64,000 nucleotides of DNA. Source: Bacteroidales bacterium. Lineage in GTDB: Bacteria; Bacteroidota; Bacteroidia; Bacteroidales; UBA932. The stretch is from the NCBI GenBank assembly GCA_024401855.1, contig JAKSKH010000004.1:24817-88816 (forward strand). The letters are read 5' to 3'. A program made the position numbers and the translations under genes. Shown here in pieces: positions 35,470-44,781 of the stretch (position 1 is the stretch's first letter; each line of letters opens with the position of its first letter). The notes beneath the pieces are model-generated. The model worked only from the letters and a program-made list of their open reading frames with translations, was not told where the DNA came from and did no database searches.

Positions 35470-37710
35470 ATGAAAATAAGCCGTCTTTTAGTATCCTTTG
35501 CAGCTCTTGCTGCAGGGGTGATGGTCTCTTGCAGTCCGGATTTGAAACCTGTTTCCGGCGGAAGCGACCTTTTTTTCGACAGTCTTGCATCAAGCTGGGA
35601 TGAGGCCGTGCCGCTCGGCAATGCCGAACTCGGTGAACTGGTATGGCAGAAAGGGGATAACATCAGGCTTTCACTGGATCATTCCGACCTGTGGGACCTC
35701 CGCCCCACGGAGGAATTCGCAGATACTGCCCGATTCAATTACAGATGGCTGCAGAAATGTGTTGCAGAGGGAGATGACAAGAGTCTCTGGGATATGTTCG
35801 ATGAGGCGTACAGCAACAGACCCGCTCCTTCAAAGATCCCTTGTGCGGCGCTGGAATTCCCTGCAGCAGGACTCGGGAGGGTACGTTCTGTCAGACTGTA
35901 TCTTCATGATGCCCTCTGCCGTGTGGAATGGGAAAGCGGAGTTTCTCTGGAAACATTCGTGAATGCGTCATCCCCCGTAGGCTGGTTTGTGTTCAAGGGG
36001 CTGGATGATGCCGGATTCCGTCCGTCCCTGGACGCTCCGGAGTATTCCGTTTCTTCCGGAGCTAAAGACCAGAACGGGCTCGACAACCACGAGGTCTCCA
36101 CTTTGGGATATGAGCAGGGAACAATCGTTGAGGAAGACAACAGCATAAACTATCATCAGAAAGGTTGGGGAGATTTCAGTTACGATGTGGCAGTCAGGTG
36201 GAAGCGCAGCGGAAAGACACTTGCCGGTGTATGGAGCGTTGGCACTTCAAATGGGAAAGCCGATGCCTGCGGGGAAACGGAGAAAGCCCTTGCCCGCGGT
36301 CTGAAGAAAGACTTCGCCTCCCATATGGAGTATTGGAATGAATTCTGGAAAGCCTCTTCCATCACTGTCCCGGACATGGTGCTGCAGAAGCAGTACGACA
36401 ATGAGATGTACAAGCTCGGCTCCGCAAGCCGTTCCGACTCCCGCCCTATATCCCTCCAGGCCGTATGGACAGCTGATGACGGACTGCTCCCTCCCTGGAA
36501 GGGAGACTACCACAATGACCTCAACACACAGTTGAGCTATTGGCCCGTATACACGGGCAACCATCTCCCCGAAGGAGAGGCCTTTTTGAACTATCTCTGG
36601 GATAACAGGGAGGCTTTCAGGGAGTATGCCCGCGATTTCTTCGGAGTGGAAGGCATACTTGTTCCGGGAGTCTGCACTCTCGACGGCCACGCTATGGGAG
36701 GATGGCCGCAGTATTCCTTCTCTCCCACAACGGCCGCATGGGTGGCACAGCATTTCTACCTTCAGTGGAAGTATTCCGCAGATTCCGCTTTCCTGCAGGA
36801 CAGGGCATACCCCTTCACCAGCGAGGTAGCCAAAGCCCTCGAGCAGCTTTCGTTCATAGATGCTTCCGGGCATCGCGTCCTGCCGCTGAGCACCAGTCCC
36901 GAGATATTCGACAATTCCCTGCAGGCATGGTTCCACTCAATGACCAACTACGACCTTTCCCTGATGCGTTTCCTGTTTGACGCCAGTGCTGAAATGGCCG
37001 CAGCCCTGGGCCTGGATGCAGAAAGTGCCCACTGGGAGGAATGCCTTTCCCAGATGCAGTATTTCGACATTCAGGACGGTGCGCTCACCTTCGCGCACGG
37101 TTTCCCCTACAATGTCTCCCACCGCCATTTCTCCCACGCCATGTCAATATTCCCTCTCGGACTTCTTGACTGGAACGATGGAGAGGAAGCCCGCGGTATC
37201 ATAAAGTCAACCATAGCATTGCTGGACGGAAACGGACCCGACTGGTGGACGGGATATTCCTACTCGTGGCTGGCCAATATCAAGGCCCGTGCAATGGATG
37301 GAGAAGGTGCAGCCGAGGCCCTTCGTACGTTCGCCGAATGCTTCTGCCTCCCCAACACATTCCACGTGAACGGAGACCAGACCCGGAGTGGAAAGTCCAG
37401 ATACACCTACAGGCCTTTCACTCTTGAAGGTAATTTCGCCTTCGCATCAGGCCTTCAGGAGATGCTGATGCAGAGCCATACCGGTACAATAAAACTGTTC
37501 CCCGCCGTGCCTTCTGAGTGGAAGGATGTCAGTTTCGAAAACCTGCGTGCACGCGGAGCCTTCCTGGTTTCGGCAAAGATGGAATCAGGCGCAGTCACAG
37601 GCGTAAGCGTGTTCTCGGAGAAGGGAGGAAAGCTGTCCTTGCAGATTCCCGGCCGACCTGAGCCTGTGGTAAAGGATATGTCTGCCGGTGAAACTTACAG
37701 AATATTGTAA
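35470..37710 (+). CDS. Divergent GH95-like glycosidase lipoprotein
   Basis: A 746-residue protein with a lipobox (AAGVMVSC, lipid cysteine near 21). The layout is that of GH95: EAVPLGNAELGELVW at the start, HNDLNTQLSYWP in the NxN position, STSPEIFD in the SNSPEN position, and LEGNFAFASG in the DGNFGE position. Compared with the GH95 at 27.7 kb, the first catalytic Asn is Asp, the second is kept, and the catalytic Asp near the end is Glu. The Glu of SPE is kept. Specificity may therefore differ, for example toward another L-sugar. It follows ychF by 12 bp. Confidence 0.82.
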   Translation: MKISRLLVSFAALAAGVMVSCSPDLKPVSGGSDLFFDSLASSWDEAVPLGNAELGELVWQKGDNIRLSLDHSDLWDLRPTEEFADTARFNYRWLQKCVAEGDDKSLWDMFDEAYSNRPAPSKIPCAALEFPAAGLGRVRSVRLYLHDALCRVEWESGVSLETFVNASSPVGWFVFKGLDDAGFRPSLDAPEYSVSSGAKDQNGLDNHEVSTLGYEQGTIVEEDNSINYHQKGWGDFSYDVAVRWKRSGKTLAGVWSVGTSNGKADACGETEKALARGLKKDFASHMEYWNEFWKASSITVPDMVLQKQYDNEMYKLGSASRSDSRPISLQAVWTADDGLLPPWKGDYHNDLNTQLSYWPVYTGNHLPEGEAFLNYLWDNREAFREYARDFFGVEGILVPGVCTLDGHAMGGWPQYSFSPTTAAWVAQHFYLQWKYSADSAFLQDRAYPFTSEVAKALEQLSFIDASGHRVLPLSTSPEIFDNSLQAWFHSMTNYDLSLMRFLFDASAEMAAALGLDAESAHWEECLSQMQYFDIQDGALTFAHGFPYNVSHRHFSHAMSIFPLGLLDWNDGEEARGIIKSTIALLDGNGPDWWTGYSYSWLANIKARAMDGEGAAEALRTFAECFCLPNTFHVNGDQTRSGKSRYTYRPFTLEGNFAFASGLQEMLMQSHTGTIKLFPAVPSEWKDVSFENLRARGAFLVSAKMESGAVTGVSVFSEKGGKLSLQIPGRPEPVVKDMSAGETYRIL

Positions 37711-37726
37711 GAAAAATAAAAAATTA

Positions 37727-37756
37727 TTGTTTTTCAATAAATAATTATTATGTTTG
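37727..37756 (+). promoter_or_regulatory. Bacteroidetes-type promoter of the NfeD-flotillin unit
   Basis: TTG at 37727-37729 and TATGTTTG at 37749-37756, spaced by 19 bp, fit the TTTG / TAnnTTTG layout. The predicted start of transcription lies about 25 bp before the ATG at 37785. Confidence 0.6.
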
Positions 37757-37784
37757 CAGAAGTAACATTAATTTTTGCAAACAT

Positions 37785-38390
37785 ATGGCAGCTTGGTGGA
37801 CATCTTTGTCTCTAATTATGAAGGTCCTTTGGGGAGTAACCCTGACGGCCTCCCTGATTTTCGTTATCCAAAGTGTTATGACCTTTCTCGGAGCCGATGC
37901 CGACGGTGCCTTCGACAGCATTGACAGCGTTGACGGTATCGACGACCCTTCCTCATCTGAAATGGGAAGCGGAGCCAATCTCTACACTTTCAGGAATCTG
38001 GTGAACTTCCTGCTCGGATTCGGATGGTCCGCCATCCTCCTGCAGGAAAGCGTAAACTCGGTCGGTCTCTTGCTCGTGATTTCAGTTTTTGTAGGAGTCG
38101 GGCTTGTGGCGGCCGTGATGTACATCTTCAAACTCCTCAGCGGCATGCAGCAGTCCGGCAACATAGATGTGTTCAAGTCTGCCGTGGGATGTAACGGTAC
38201 AGCCTATCTGTCCATACCTGCCGAGCGTGCCGGAGAAGGCAAGGTGCAGATTACCATAAACAACGCCGTCCGTGAGTACAACGCCGTCACGGACGGAGAC
38301 AAAATCCCCACGGGTACCCCTGTCACAGTTGTGGAGGTGATAGACGGACAAACCCTTTTAGTGGAAACCAAAAATTCATTAATCATATAG
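37785..38390 (+). CDS. NfeD-like membrane protein (flotillin partner)
   Basis: A 201-residue protein with an N-terminal membrane helix (IMKVLWGVTLTASLIFVIQSV), an aspartate-rich loop, and a pair of helices (LVNFLLGFGWSAILLQESV and LLLVISVFVGVGLVAAVMYI). A C-terminal OB-type domain holds NGTAYLSIPAERAGEGKV and GTPVTVVEVIDGQTLLVE. This is the NfeD layout; NfeD proteins are normally encoded next to flotillin-like proteins, which is the case here (4 bp to the next gene). Together they act on membrane microdomains. Confidence 0.82.
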   Translation: MAAWWTSLSLIMKVLWGVTLTASLIFVIQSVMTFLGADADGAFDSIDSVDGIDDPSSSEMGSGANLYTFRNLVNFLLGFGWSAILLQESVNSVGLLLVISVFVGVGLVAAVMYIFKLLSGMQQSGNIDVFKSAVGCNGTAYLSIPAERAGEGKVQITINNAVREYNAVTDGDKIPTGTPVTVVEVIDGQTLLVETKNSLII

Positions 38391-38394
38391 AAAC

Positions 38395-39822
38395 ATGGAA
38401 CTTTATCTTATCCTCATTCTCGTTTTCGTGCTGGTGGTAACATTCGCCGCCATTCTCAAACGCTACAAGCGCTGCCCTTCAGACAAGGTTCTCGTCATCT
38501 ACGGTAAGACAGGAAAAAACAAGGAGGGAGGAATCTCTTCAGCCCGTTGTATCCACGGAGGCGCATCTTTCATCTGGCCCGTGTTCCAGAGCTACGCTTT
38601 CCTTGACCTTACCCCCATATCAATCGAGTGCAATCTTACCAACGCGCTTTCAAAGCAGAACATCCGCGTTGACGTTCCCTGCCGCTTCACGGTAGGTATC
38701 TCAACCGAGCCGGAAAACATGACAAACGCCGCCGAGCGTCTGCTCGGGCTTTCAATAGATGACATCCGCAACATCGCAACCGATATACTTTTCGGACAGC
38801 TGCGTCTGGTCATAGCCACCATGGATATCGAGGAAATCAACGCAGACCGCGACAAGTTCCTCGCCAACGTGAGCACCAACGTTGAGGCCGAGCTCCGCAA
38901 GATAGGTCTCAAGCTCATCAACGTCAACGTAACCGATATCAGGGACGAATCCGGATATATCGAGGCCCTCGGCAAGGAGGCTGCAGCAAAGGCTATCAAC
39001 GACGCCAAGAAGAGCGTGGCCGAGCAGAACCGCTACGGAGAAATCGGTAAGGCCGAGGCCGACAGGGACAAGGATATCCGTATTGCCGAGACCACCAGAG
39101 ACACCCGAATCCGCACCGCGGACGCAAACGCAAAGGCCGTCGAGGGAGAGAACAACTCCAAGATTGCGATAGCCGCATCCGACGCCCTGCGCCGTGAGAA
39201 GACCGCCGAGGCCGAGAGACTCGCTGTGGCTGCCGAGAAAGTGCAGTCCGCAAAGGCCCTCGAAGAGGCATACAAGTCCGAGCGTGACGCCGAGCTTGCC
39301 CGTGCCGAAAGGGAGAAGGCCACCCAGCAGGCCAACGTTGTCGTTGCCGCTCAGATAGAGAAGGAAAAGATGATCATCGCCGCCGAGGCGGAGGCCGAGA
39401 AAGTCCGCAGGGAGGCAAAGGGCCAGGCCGATGCTATCTTTGCCAAGATGGACGCACAGGCGCGCGGTACCCTTGAAATACTCTCCAAGCAGGCCGAAGG
39501 TTTCAACCAGTTGGTAAAGGCCGCGGCCGGAGATCCCCAGAAAGCCGTGCTTATGCTTATTGCAGACAAACTGCCCGATCTCGTCAAGACCCAGGTGGAG
39601 GCTGTGAAGGGAATCAAGATAGACAAGGTGACCGTCTGGGACGGGGCCGGTTCAAAAGACGGTACAACCGCCACTGCGAACTTCATTTCCAATATGATGA
39701 AATCCGTTCCCCCTATGGAGGACCTCTTCAAGATGGCCGGAATGAATCTCCCTTCATACCTCAAGGGAGAGGATTCCGCAAAGGTCGAGGAGCAGGCCGG
39801 AGAGGAAAAAACAGCGGAATAG
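38395..39822 (+). CDS. Flotillin-like SPFH-domain protein
   Basis: A 475-residue SPFH protein. One N-terminal membrane helix (LYLILILVFVLVVTFAAIL) is followed by the SPFH domain (about 25-200), with CPSDKVLVIYGKTG and QNIRVDVPCRFTVGIS. Then comes a long coiled coil very rich in Ala, Glu, Lys and Arg (AEADRDKDIRIAETTRDT). A C-terminal part follows with EILSKQAEGFNQLVKAA and ends in an acidic tail. Flotillins form oligomers in membrane microdomains. It is co-transcribed with the NfeD gene. Confidence 0.92.
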   Translation: MELYLILILVFVLVVTFAAILKRYKRCPSDKVLVIYGKTGKNKEGGISSARCIHGGASFIWPVFQSYAFLDLTPISIECNLTNALSKQNIRVDVPCRFTVGISTEPENMTNAAERLLGLSIDDIRNIATDILFGQLRLVIATMDIEEINADRDKFLANVSTNVEAELRKIGLKLINVNVTDIRDESGYIEALGKEAAAKAINDAKKSVAEQNRYGEIGKAEADRDKDIRIAETTRDTRIRTADANAKAVEGENNSKIAIAASDALRREKTAEAERLAVAAEKVQSAKALEEAYKSERDAELARAEREKATQQANVVVAAQIEKEKMIIAAEAEAEKVRREAKGQADAIFAKMDAQARGTLEILSKQAEGFNQLVKAAAGDPQKAVLMLIADKLPDLVKTQVEAVKGIKIDKVTVWDGAGSKDGTTATANFISNMMKSVPPMEDLFKMAGMNLPSYLKGEDSAKVEEQAGEEKTAE

Positions 39823-39825
39823 TCT

Positions 39826-40029
39826 ATGATAATAGTAAATGTGGATGTAATGCTCGCCCGGAGGAAAATGTCCTCCGGTGAGCTTGCAGAAAAGATAGGA
39901 ATCTCTCCTGCAAACCTGTCCATACTTAAGACAGGACGGGCCAAGGCAGTGAGATTCAGCACTTTGAGTGCATTGTGCTCTGCCCTGGAATGTCAGCCCG
40001 GAGACTTGCTCGAGTTCCGTGAGGAATGA
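39826..40029 (+). CDS. Small XRE-family HTH regulator (YozG-like)
   Basis: 67 residues forming one Cro/CI helix-turn-helix: LARRKMSSGELAEKIGISPA, then LSILKTGRAKAVRFSTLS and LCSALECQPGDLLEF. YozG-type regulators usually sit next to a DUF2975 membrane protein, absent here. It follows the flotillin gene by 3 bp, so it might be made with that operon. Its target is not evident. Confidence 0.85.
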   Translation: MIIVNVDVMLARRKMSSGELAEKIGISPANLSILKTGRAKAVRFSTLSALCSALECQPGDLLEFREE

Positions 40030-40055
40030 CGGATTTTTTGTAGATTTGTATTCGG

Positions 40056-40634
40056 ATGAAAACGGAAGTCAAATGCAGTGGCTGCGGCCGCGTCTCAATA
40101 ACGGAAGTCCCCCAGGTCATAAATGTGGGAGACAATCCGGAACTCAAGGAGAAAGTCATCAGCGGAGAACTGTTCATTTACGAGTGTCCGTCCTGCGGTC
40201 ACAGGGAACTCCTCGAATACAATCTTCTTTACCATGACCCCGATGCCGGACTGCTGGTATGCGTTTCAGACAGGGACATGTCCGTGGAAGGGATGCAGGG
40301 ATATACCGGAAGACTGGTGTCCGACGCAGGCTCCCTGATAGAGAAAATCAAGATTTTTGATGCCGGGCTGGATGACGTGGTCATGGAACTCTGCAAATAC
40401 GTGACAGCTCAGGAACTCGGCAAGGATGTTTCCCTGCGCTTCCTCAACATGACCGGCGCCGACCATGAGATTACACTTGCATATCCGGACAAGGGACAGA
40501 TGCAGATGGTGCAGATAGGATTCAACGTTTACGAAGACTGCGCCGGAATAGTCAACCGAAATCCCGTTCTGAAGGAAGCTGCCGCCGGATTTATCCGCGT
40601 AGATCAGGAATGGTTGTATAAATTCATGAAATAG
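40056..40634 (+). CDS. CpXC-domain protein
   Basis: A 192-residue protein with an N-terminal zinc-ribbon CpXC domain: VKCSGCGRVSITEVPQVINV and ELFIYECPSCGHRELLEYN give two CxxC pairs. The remaining C-terminal two-thirds has alternating hydrophobic residues (VVMELCKYVTAQELGKDV) and is unassigned. Function unknown. It lies between the HTH gene and uxuA. Confidence 0.8.
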   Translation: MKTEVKCSGCGRVSITEVPQVINVGDNPELKEKVISGELFIYECPSCGHRELLEYNLLYHDPDAGLLVCVSDRDMSVEGMQGYTGRLVSDAGSLIEKIKIFDAGLDDVVMELCKYVTAQELGKDVSLRFLNMTGADHEITLAYPDKGQMQMVQIGFNVYEDCAGIVNRNPVLKEAAAGFIRVDQEWLYKFMK

Positions 40635-40639
40635 TGTCT

Positions 40640-41818
40640 ATGGAAAAGACTTGGAGATGGTTCGGAAAGAAGGATAAGATTACCCTTGGAATGCTTCGCC
40701 AGATAGGTGTGGAGGGCATAGTGACAGCCCTGCACGAAGTTTCTAACGGAGAAATATGGACGGAAGAGGCCATACGCGACCTCAAGGAATACATCGAGTC
40801 CTACGGAATGCGCTGGTCCGTGGTGGAGAGCCTTCCGGTCTGCGAAGCCATCAAGTATGCCGGTCCCGAAAGGGATTCCCTTATAGAAAAATACAGAATC
40901 AGCCTTGCCAACCTTGGCAGATGCGGAATAAAGACGGTATGCTATAACTTCATGCCCGTGCTCGACTGGGCCCGGACAGACCTGAGGCATCCCTGGCCGG
41001 ACGGCACCACCTCACTGTATTTCGATTACGTCCGTTTCGTTTATTTCGACGTCAAGATCCTGCAGCGTGAAGGTGCGCAGAAAGATTACTCCGCCGATGT
41101 GCTCCGGAAGGTTGAGGAACTGGACAGGACAATGACGGAACAGGACAGGCATCAGCTTGTAGAGAACATCATTGTGAAGACCCAGGGCTTCGTGAACGGA
41201 AACATCAGCGAGGGCGACGCGGAACCGGTGCGCAAGTTCAAGGACCTGCTCGCTCTCTACGATGGCCTCACGGCGGAACGCCTGCGCGCTAACATGAAAT
41301 ACTTTCTCGAGGCGATAATGCCCGTATGCGACGAGTACGGCATCAACATGTGCGTGCACCCCGACGACCCCCCTATGGACAGGGTGTTCGGACTTCCGCG
41401 CATAGTAACCAACGCAGATGATGTAAGGTGGCTGCTGAAAGCAGTCGACAATTTCCATAACGGATTCACGTTCTGCGCCGGTTCCCTGTCTGCGGGAGCA
41501 TACAATGACGTTGTAGCGATGGCCCGCGAATTTGCTCCGCGCACGCATTTCGTGCATCTGCGCAGCTGCGACGTCCTGCCCGGAGGCAATTTCATCGAGG
41601 CTCCGCACACCGCCGGACGCGCGCATCTGGTGGAGCTTATACGCATCTTCGAGAAGGAGGGGAGGAATCTCCCGATGAGAGTGGACCACGGAAAGGATAT
41701 TCTGGGCGATGCGGAAGGCGGTTACAATCCCGGATACGGCTTCTACGGGCGCATGTGGGCGCTGGGCCAGGTGACCGGAATGATGGCTGCCGTTGCGGAT
41801 GAAAACAGTAAAAACTAA
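40640..41818 (+). CDS. uxuA: Mannonate dehydratase
   Basis: UxuA dehydrates D-mannonate to 2-keto-3-deoxygluconate in hexuronate catabolism. About 392 residues of a TIM-barrel: WRWFGKKDKITLGMLRQIGV at the start, VCYNFMPVLDWARTDL (about 106-121), MCVHPDDPPMDRVFGLPRI (about 237-255), TFCAGSLSAGAYND, and HLRSCDVLPGGNFIEAPH near the metal site. I choose ATG 40640; GTG 40634 overlaps the CpXC stop and adds two residues. The next gene is an SDR of the D-mannonate oxidoreductase kind, so the two likely supply fructuronate-to-KDG conversion. Confidence 0.94.
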   Translation: MEKTWRWFGKKDKITLGMLRQIGVEGIVTALHEVSNGEIWTEEAIRDLKEYIESYGMRWSVVESLPVCEAIKYAGPERDSLIEKYRISLANLGRCGIKTVCYNFMPVLDWARTDLRHPWPDGTTSLYFDYVRFVYFDVKILQREGAQKDYSADVLRKVEELDRTMTEQDRHQLVENIIVKTQGFVNGNISEGDAEPVRKFKDLLALYDGLTAERLRANMKYFLEAIMPVCDEYGINMCVHPDDPPMDRVFGLPRIVTNADDVRWLLKAVDNFHNGFTFCAGSLSAGAYNDVVAMAREFAPRTHFVHLRSCDVLPGGNFIEAPHTAGRAHLVELIRIFEKEGRNLPMRVDHGKDILGDAEGGYNPGYGFYGRMWALGQVTGMMAAVADENSKN

Positions 41819-41824
41819 GTATAT

Positions 41825-42640
41825 ATGAACGAACTCTATTCAGTTGAAGGAAAGGTTGCCGTAATAACGGGAGCCGCCGGCGTCCTGGGAGGATCCCTTG
41901 CGCGTCATTTCGCCTCACAGGGCGCAAACGTGATAGCTCTGGTGCACAGGCCGGAACAGGTCGAGCCTGTAGTGGAGGAACTCAAGGCCCTTGGCGGAAA
42001 GCCTTCAGGCTATGCCTGCAACGTGATGGACACCGCCGCCGTTTCGAATATTGCCGCCAAAGTGGTGGATGAATGGGGTAAGGTTGATATACTGATTAAT
42101 GTGGCCGGAGGCAACGTTCCCGGCGCCACCGTCATGCCCGACCAGAATTTCTGGGACATGAAACTTGAGGACTGGACAAAGGTGCTGGACCTCAATCTCA
42201 ACGGTACGGTATATCCCTGCCACGTCTTTACCGAGATTTTTGCAAGGCAGGGTTACGGATGCATCCTCAACATCTCTTCAATGGCGGCCTTTGACGCTCT
42301 TTCACGTGTGGCCGGATACGGTGCCGCAAAGGAAGGCGTATCAAACTTCACCCGCTGGCTCGCTCAGGAGATGGCAATCAAGTACGGGGAGAAGATAAGG
42401 GTGAATGCCCTCGCCCCCGGTTTCTTCATCGGTAAGCAGAACCGTGCAGCCCTTCTCAAGGAAGACGGAAGCTATACGGACCGTTCAATCAAGGTACTTG
42501 CAAAGACTCCCATGAAACGCTTCGGCGACATAACCGAACTCAACGGTGCCGCCCAGTTCCTCTGCAGCGACGCCGCAAGTTTCGTCACGGGAGTGATTCT
42601 TCCCGTTGACGGAGGCTTCAGCTCGTTCAGCGGGGTGTAA
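41825..42640 (+). CDS. SDR oxidoreductase, probable D-mannonate oxidoreductase
   Basis: A 271-residue short-chain dehydrogenase with the cofactor motif VITGAAGVLGGSLARHF, the NAGG-type INVAGGNVPGA, and the catalytic residues in SSMAAF and YGAAKEG, followed by VNALAPGFF. The close link to uxuA (6 bp) makes NAD(P)H-dependent reduction of D-fructuronate to D-mannonate the likely reaction. This is an inference; SDR proteins cannot be assigned to a substrate from fold alone. Confidence 0.85.
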   Translation: MNELYSVEGKVAVITGAAGVLGGSLARHFASQGANVIALVHRPEQVEPVVEELKALGGKPSGYACNVMDTAAVSNIAAKVVDEWGKVDILINVAGGNVPGATVMPDQNFWDMKLEDWTKVLDLNLNGTVYPCHVFTEIFARQGYGCILNISSMAAFDALSRVAGYGAAKEGVSNFTRWLAQEMAIKYGEKIRVNALAPGFFIGKQNRAALLKEDGSYTDRSIKVLAKTPMKRFGDITELNGAAQFLCSDAASFVTGVILPVDGGFSSFSGV

Positions 42641-42652
42641 CCTTTATCACTT

Positions 42653-43516
42653 TTACCATTCCACCGATTTCACGAGTTTCTCGTAGTTAGGCGGGAGGAA
42701 TCCGTTCAAATTGTATTCAACGAGGAAGCACTTCAGTGCCTGATACGGCATTATCAGCGCATCCGCCTCCTCCACCGACATTCGTCCGCCGAAATATTCA
42801 TCCACGAAGGAACTCCACACCTTTTTGGCCAGCTTCTCGCCGATATGCATCTCTCTCCTTCGGAAATCATCATCACTGGTGACGCATATGCAGCGCATCA
42901 TCCCGAGGTCCAGCAGGGGACAGCCGCGGGAGAAGTATCCGAGGTCTATGAAGAACAGGTCGTGCGGTTGTGAGAGAGGAGCACCGGACGGCAGGGTGCT
43001 GAGCACATTGCCTATATGCATATCGCCGTGCAGCGCCGTTCTGGCATCAGGAATGCTCCAGAGGAATGCCGATGCCTTCTCCTTCTGCCCGGCGGACAGA
43101 TATACATCCGCATCCAGCAGTGCCTGGAATTGAGGTTTTGCGTCCGGAAAGTATCCGTCGGGACATTCTGTTGAGTGCAGTTTCAGGCAGACACCGGCAA
43201 ACTCCCGGGCAAATTCATCATAGCGTTCCGGCTCGTCGGCGAGCATACGCGAGAAGCTGCGCTTGCCGACAATGCGGCGGAAGCGTATGCCTATGCGCTC
43301 CCCGTCCGTGACCAGTTCGCCCGGCTCCGGCGACGGCACCCCCAGTTCGTACACCTTGCGCGCTACCTCCAGTTCGCTGAAAATCGTTTTCGTGTCATAT
43401 CCGGCATTGTAGAGTTTTACCATCACCGAACTGTCGGCTATGCAGTCATAGCTGGATCCGTTCGCTCCCGAGCCGGATTTCCGGTACTCGGAGAGATCTA
43501 TCTTCGTAATGTCCAT
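42653..43516 (-). CDS. Putative phosphotransferase, aminoglycoside-kinase fold (TIGR02172-like)
   Basis: A 287-residue kinase-like protein: GSGANGSSYDCIADSSVMVKL (ATP-binding lysine region), TKTIFSELEVARKVYELGV, and ARTALHGDMHIGNVLSTLPS with the catalytic HGDxHxxN. It then shows LFFIDLGYFSRGCPLLDLGM for the metal-binding Asp. Such paralogous phosphotransferases occur in Bacteroidetes and Fibrobacter; the substrate is unknown. It converges with the SDR gene. Confidence 0.82.
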   Translation of the reverse strand: MDITKIDLSEYRKSGSGANGSSYDCIADSSVMVKLYNAGYDTKTIFSELEVARKVYELGVPSPEPGELVTDGERIGIRFRRIVGKRSFSRMLADEPERYDEFAREFAGVCLKLHSTECPDGYFPDAKPQFQALLDADVYLSAGQKEKASAFLWSIPDARTALHGDMHIGNVLSTLPSGAPLSQPHDLFFIDLGYFSRGCPLLDLGMMRCICVTSDDDFRRREMHIGEKLAKKVWSSFVDEYFGGRMSVEEADALIMPYQALKCFLVEYNLNGFLPPNYEKLVKSVEW

Positions 43517-43549
43517 ATTGTAATAGCTAATGATGTTTCAAAACCGTTT

Positions 43550-44764
43550 CTAAATCTGAACAAGCCATGGAAAACTGATGAACAGGCTTATGAATGTTAT
43601 GTTCATTATATCCAGAATCGATGCCCCGACTAGTGGTACAATAATGAAAGGGATGCTGGTATAGCCGTGCTTCGAGCAGATTGCGGCCATGTTTGCCATT
43701 GCATTGGGCGTTGCCCCAAGCCCGAATCCGCACACCCCTCCTACCAGTACTGCTGCACTGTAATTTCGTCCCAGCAAAGGAAAAGCAATGAACTTGCAGA
43801 AAAAGAACATGAGGACAACCTGGGAAATCAGCATAATGCATAGAGGAAGCGCAAGGTCTGCAAGTTCCCAGAGCCGTAGCGAACACATTGCCATTCCAAG
43901 GAACAATGACAGGCATACAGAACCAATCTTTGTAATCTCGGCAGAATGCATCTTTATGCATTTTGGAACCGCGTCCGTTACATTGCGCAATACTATGGCA
44001 CAGACGAGGGATCCAAAGTAAGAAGGGAAGGAAATCCCGGTCACGGACAGTAATTTTCCGAGCAAGGATCCCAGTCCCATCGCAATAAAAATTTCAAAAG
44101 TCGCGAAAGTGAATCTATTCATTTTTTCAGATTCACAAAGTTCCTTTTCTATGGTTTCTTTTTCCGGCTCAAGGCTTCCGGATTCCCCTTCCCCGGGACT
44201 CAGATGTTTCCGGGAAATAAGACTTCCGGCAATCGGGCCGCCGATAAGAGAGCCGGCGATCAGACCGAAGGTGGCGGTTGCCATCGTAATGGACCTGGCA
44301 TTGTCTATGCCATGGCTCTCAAGCAGTTCGGAAAAGCCTGCTGCCGTACCGTGGCCACCACACATGGGAATTGAACCGGCGACCATCCCAAATACAGGGT
44401 CGAGTCCCATGGAGGAGGCAATTCCTATTGCCACGGAATTTTGCAGTATAATCAGAATAGCAACCAGTACAATCAAAACAACGAGTTGCTTCCCTCCCTT
44501 CTTTATTGCACTCAGGTCACACTGAAAACCGATGGATGTGAAGAAAATGAGCATACAGATATCCTGTATTGAAGTGTCAAACGAAATCTCCACCCCTGTA
44601 AAAGCTTTCAGTGCAAGGCTCAGGAAAGACACTGCCAGACCTCCTGTAACCGGATCCGGAATGCAGATACGGGAAAGGAATTTCACCTTTCCGTTAATGA
44701 ACCGTCCAAGCACAAGCGCGAATACGCCCAATGCTGCGGTCATAGTATGGTCCAGGACTATCAT
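43550..44764 (-). CDS. gltS: Sodium/glutamate symporter, GltS type
   Basis: About 404 residues with about ten membrane helices. It shows LSRICIPDPVTGGLAVSFL, the substrate-site loops GSIPMCGGHGTAAGFSELL and GVCGFGLGATPNAMANMAAI, and an acidic cytoplasmic loop (PGEGESGSLEPEKETIEKEL). The symporter takes up glutamate with Na+. I choose ATG 44764 because the longer form needs a TTG start inside the deaminase end. It follows the deaminase gene by 17 bp. Confidence 0.9.
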   Translation of the reverse strand: MIVLDHTMTAALGVFALVLGRFINGKVKFLSRICIPDPVTGGLAVSFLSLALKAFTGVEISFDTSIQDICMLIFFTSIGFQCDLSAIKKGGKQLVVLIVLVAILIILQNSVAIGIASSMGLDPVFGMVAGSIPMCGGHGTAAGFSELLESHGIDNARSITMATATFGLIAGSLIGGPIAGSLISRKHLSPGEGESGSLEPEKETIEKELCESEKMNRFTFATFEIFIAMGLGSLLGKLLSVTGISFPSYFGSLVCAIVLRNVTDAVPKCIKMHSAEITKIGSVCLSLFLGMAMCSLRLWELADLALPLCIMLISQVVLMFFFCKFIAFPLLGRNYSAAVLVGGVCGFGLGATPNAMANMAAICSKHGYTSIPFIIVPLVGASILDIMNITFISLFISFPWLVQI

Positions 44765-44781
44765 CAGTTGCAAATATATAA

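Noticed and set aside
41012-41689. Open frame on the - strand opposite uxuA (225 residues)
   Set aside because: uxuA is well supported. The reverse frame lacks a start context and recognisable domains.
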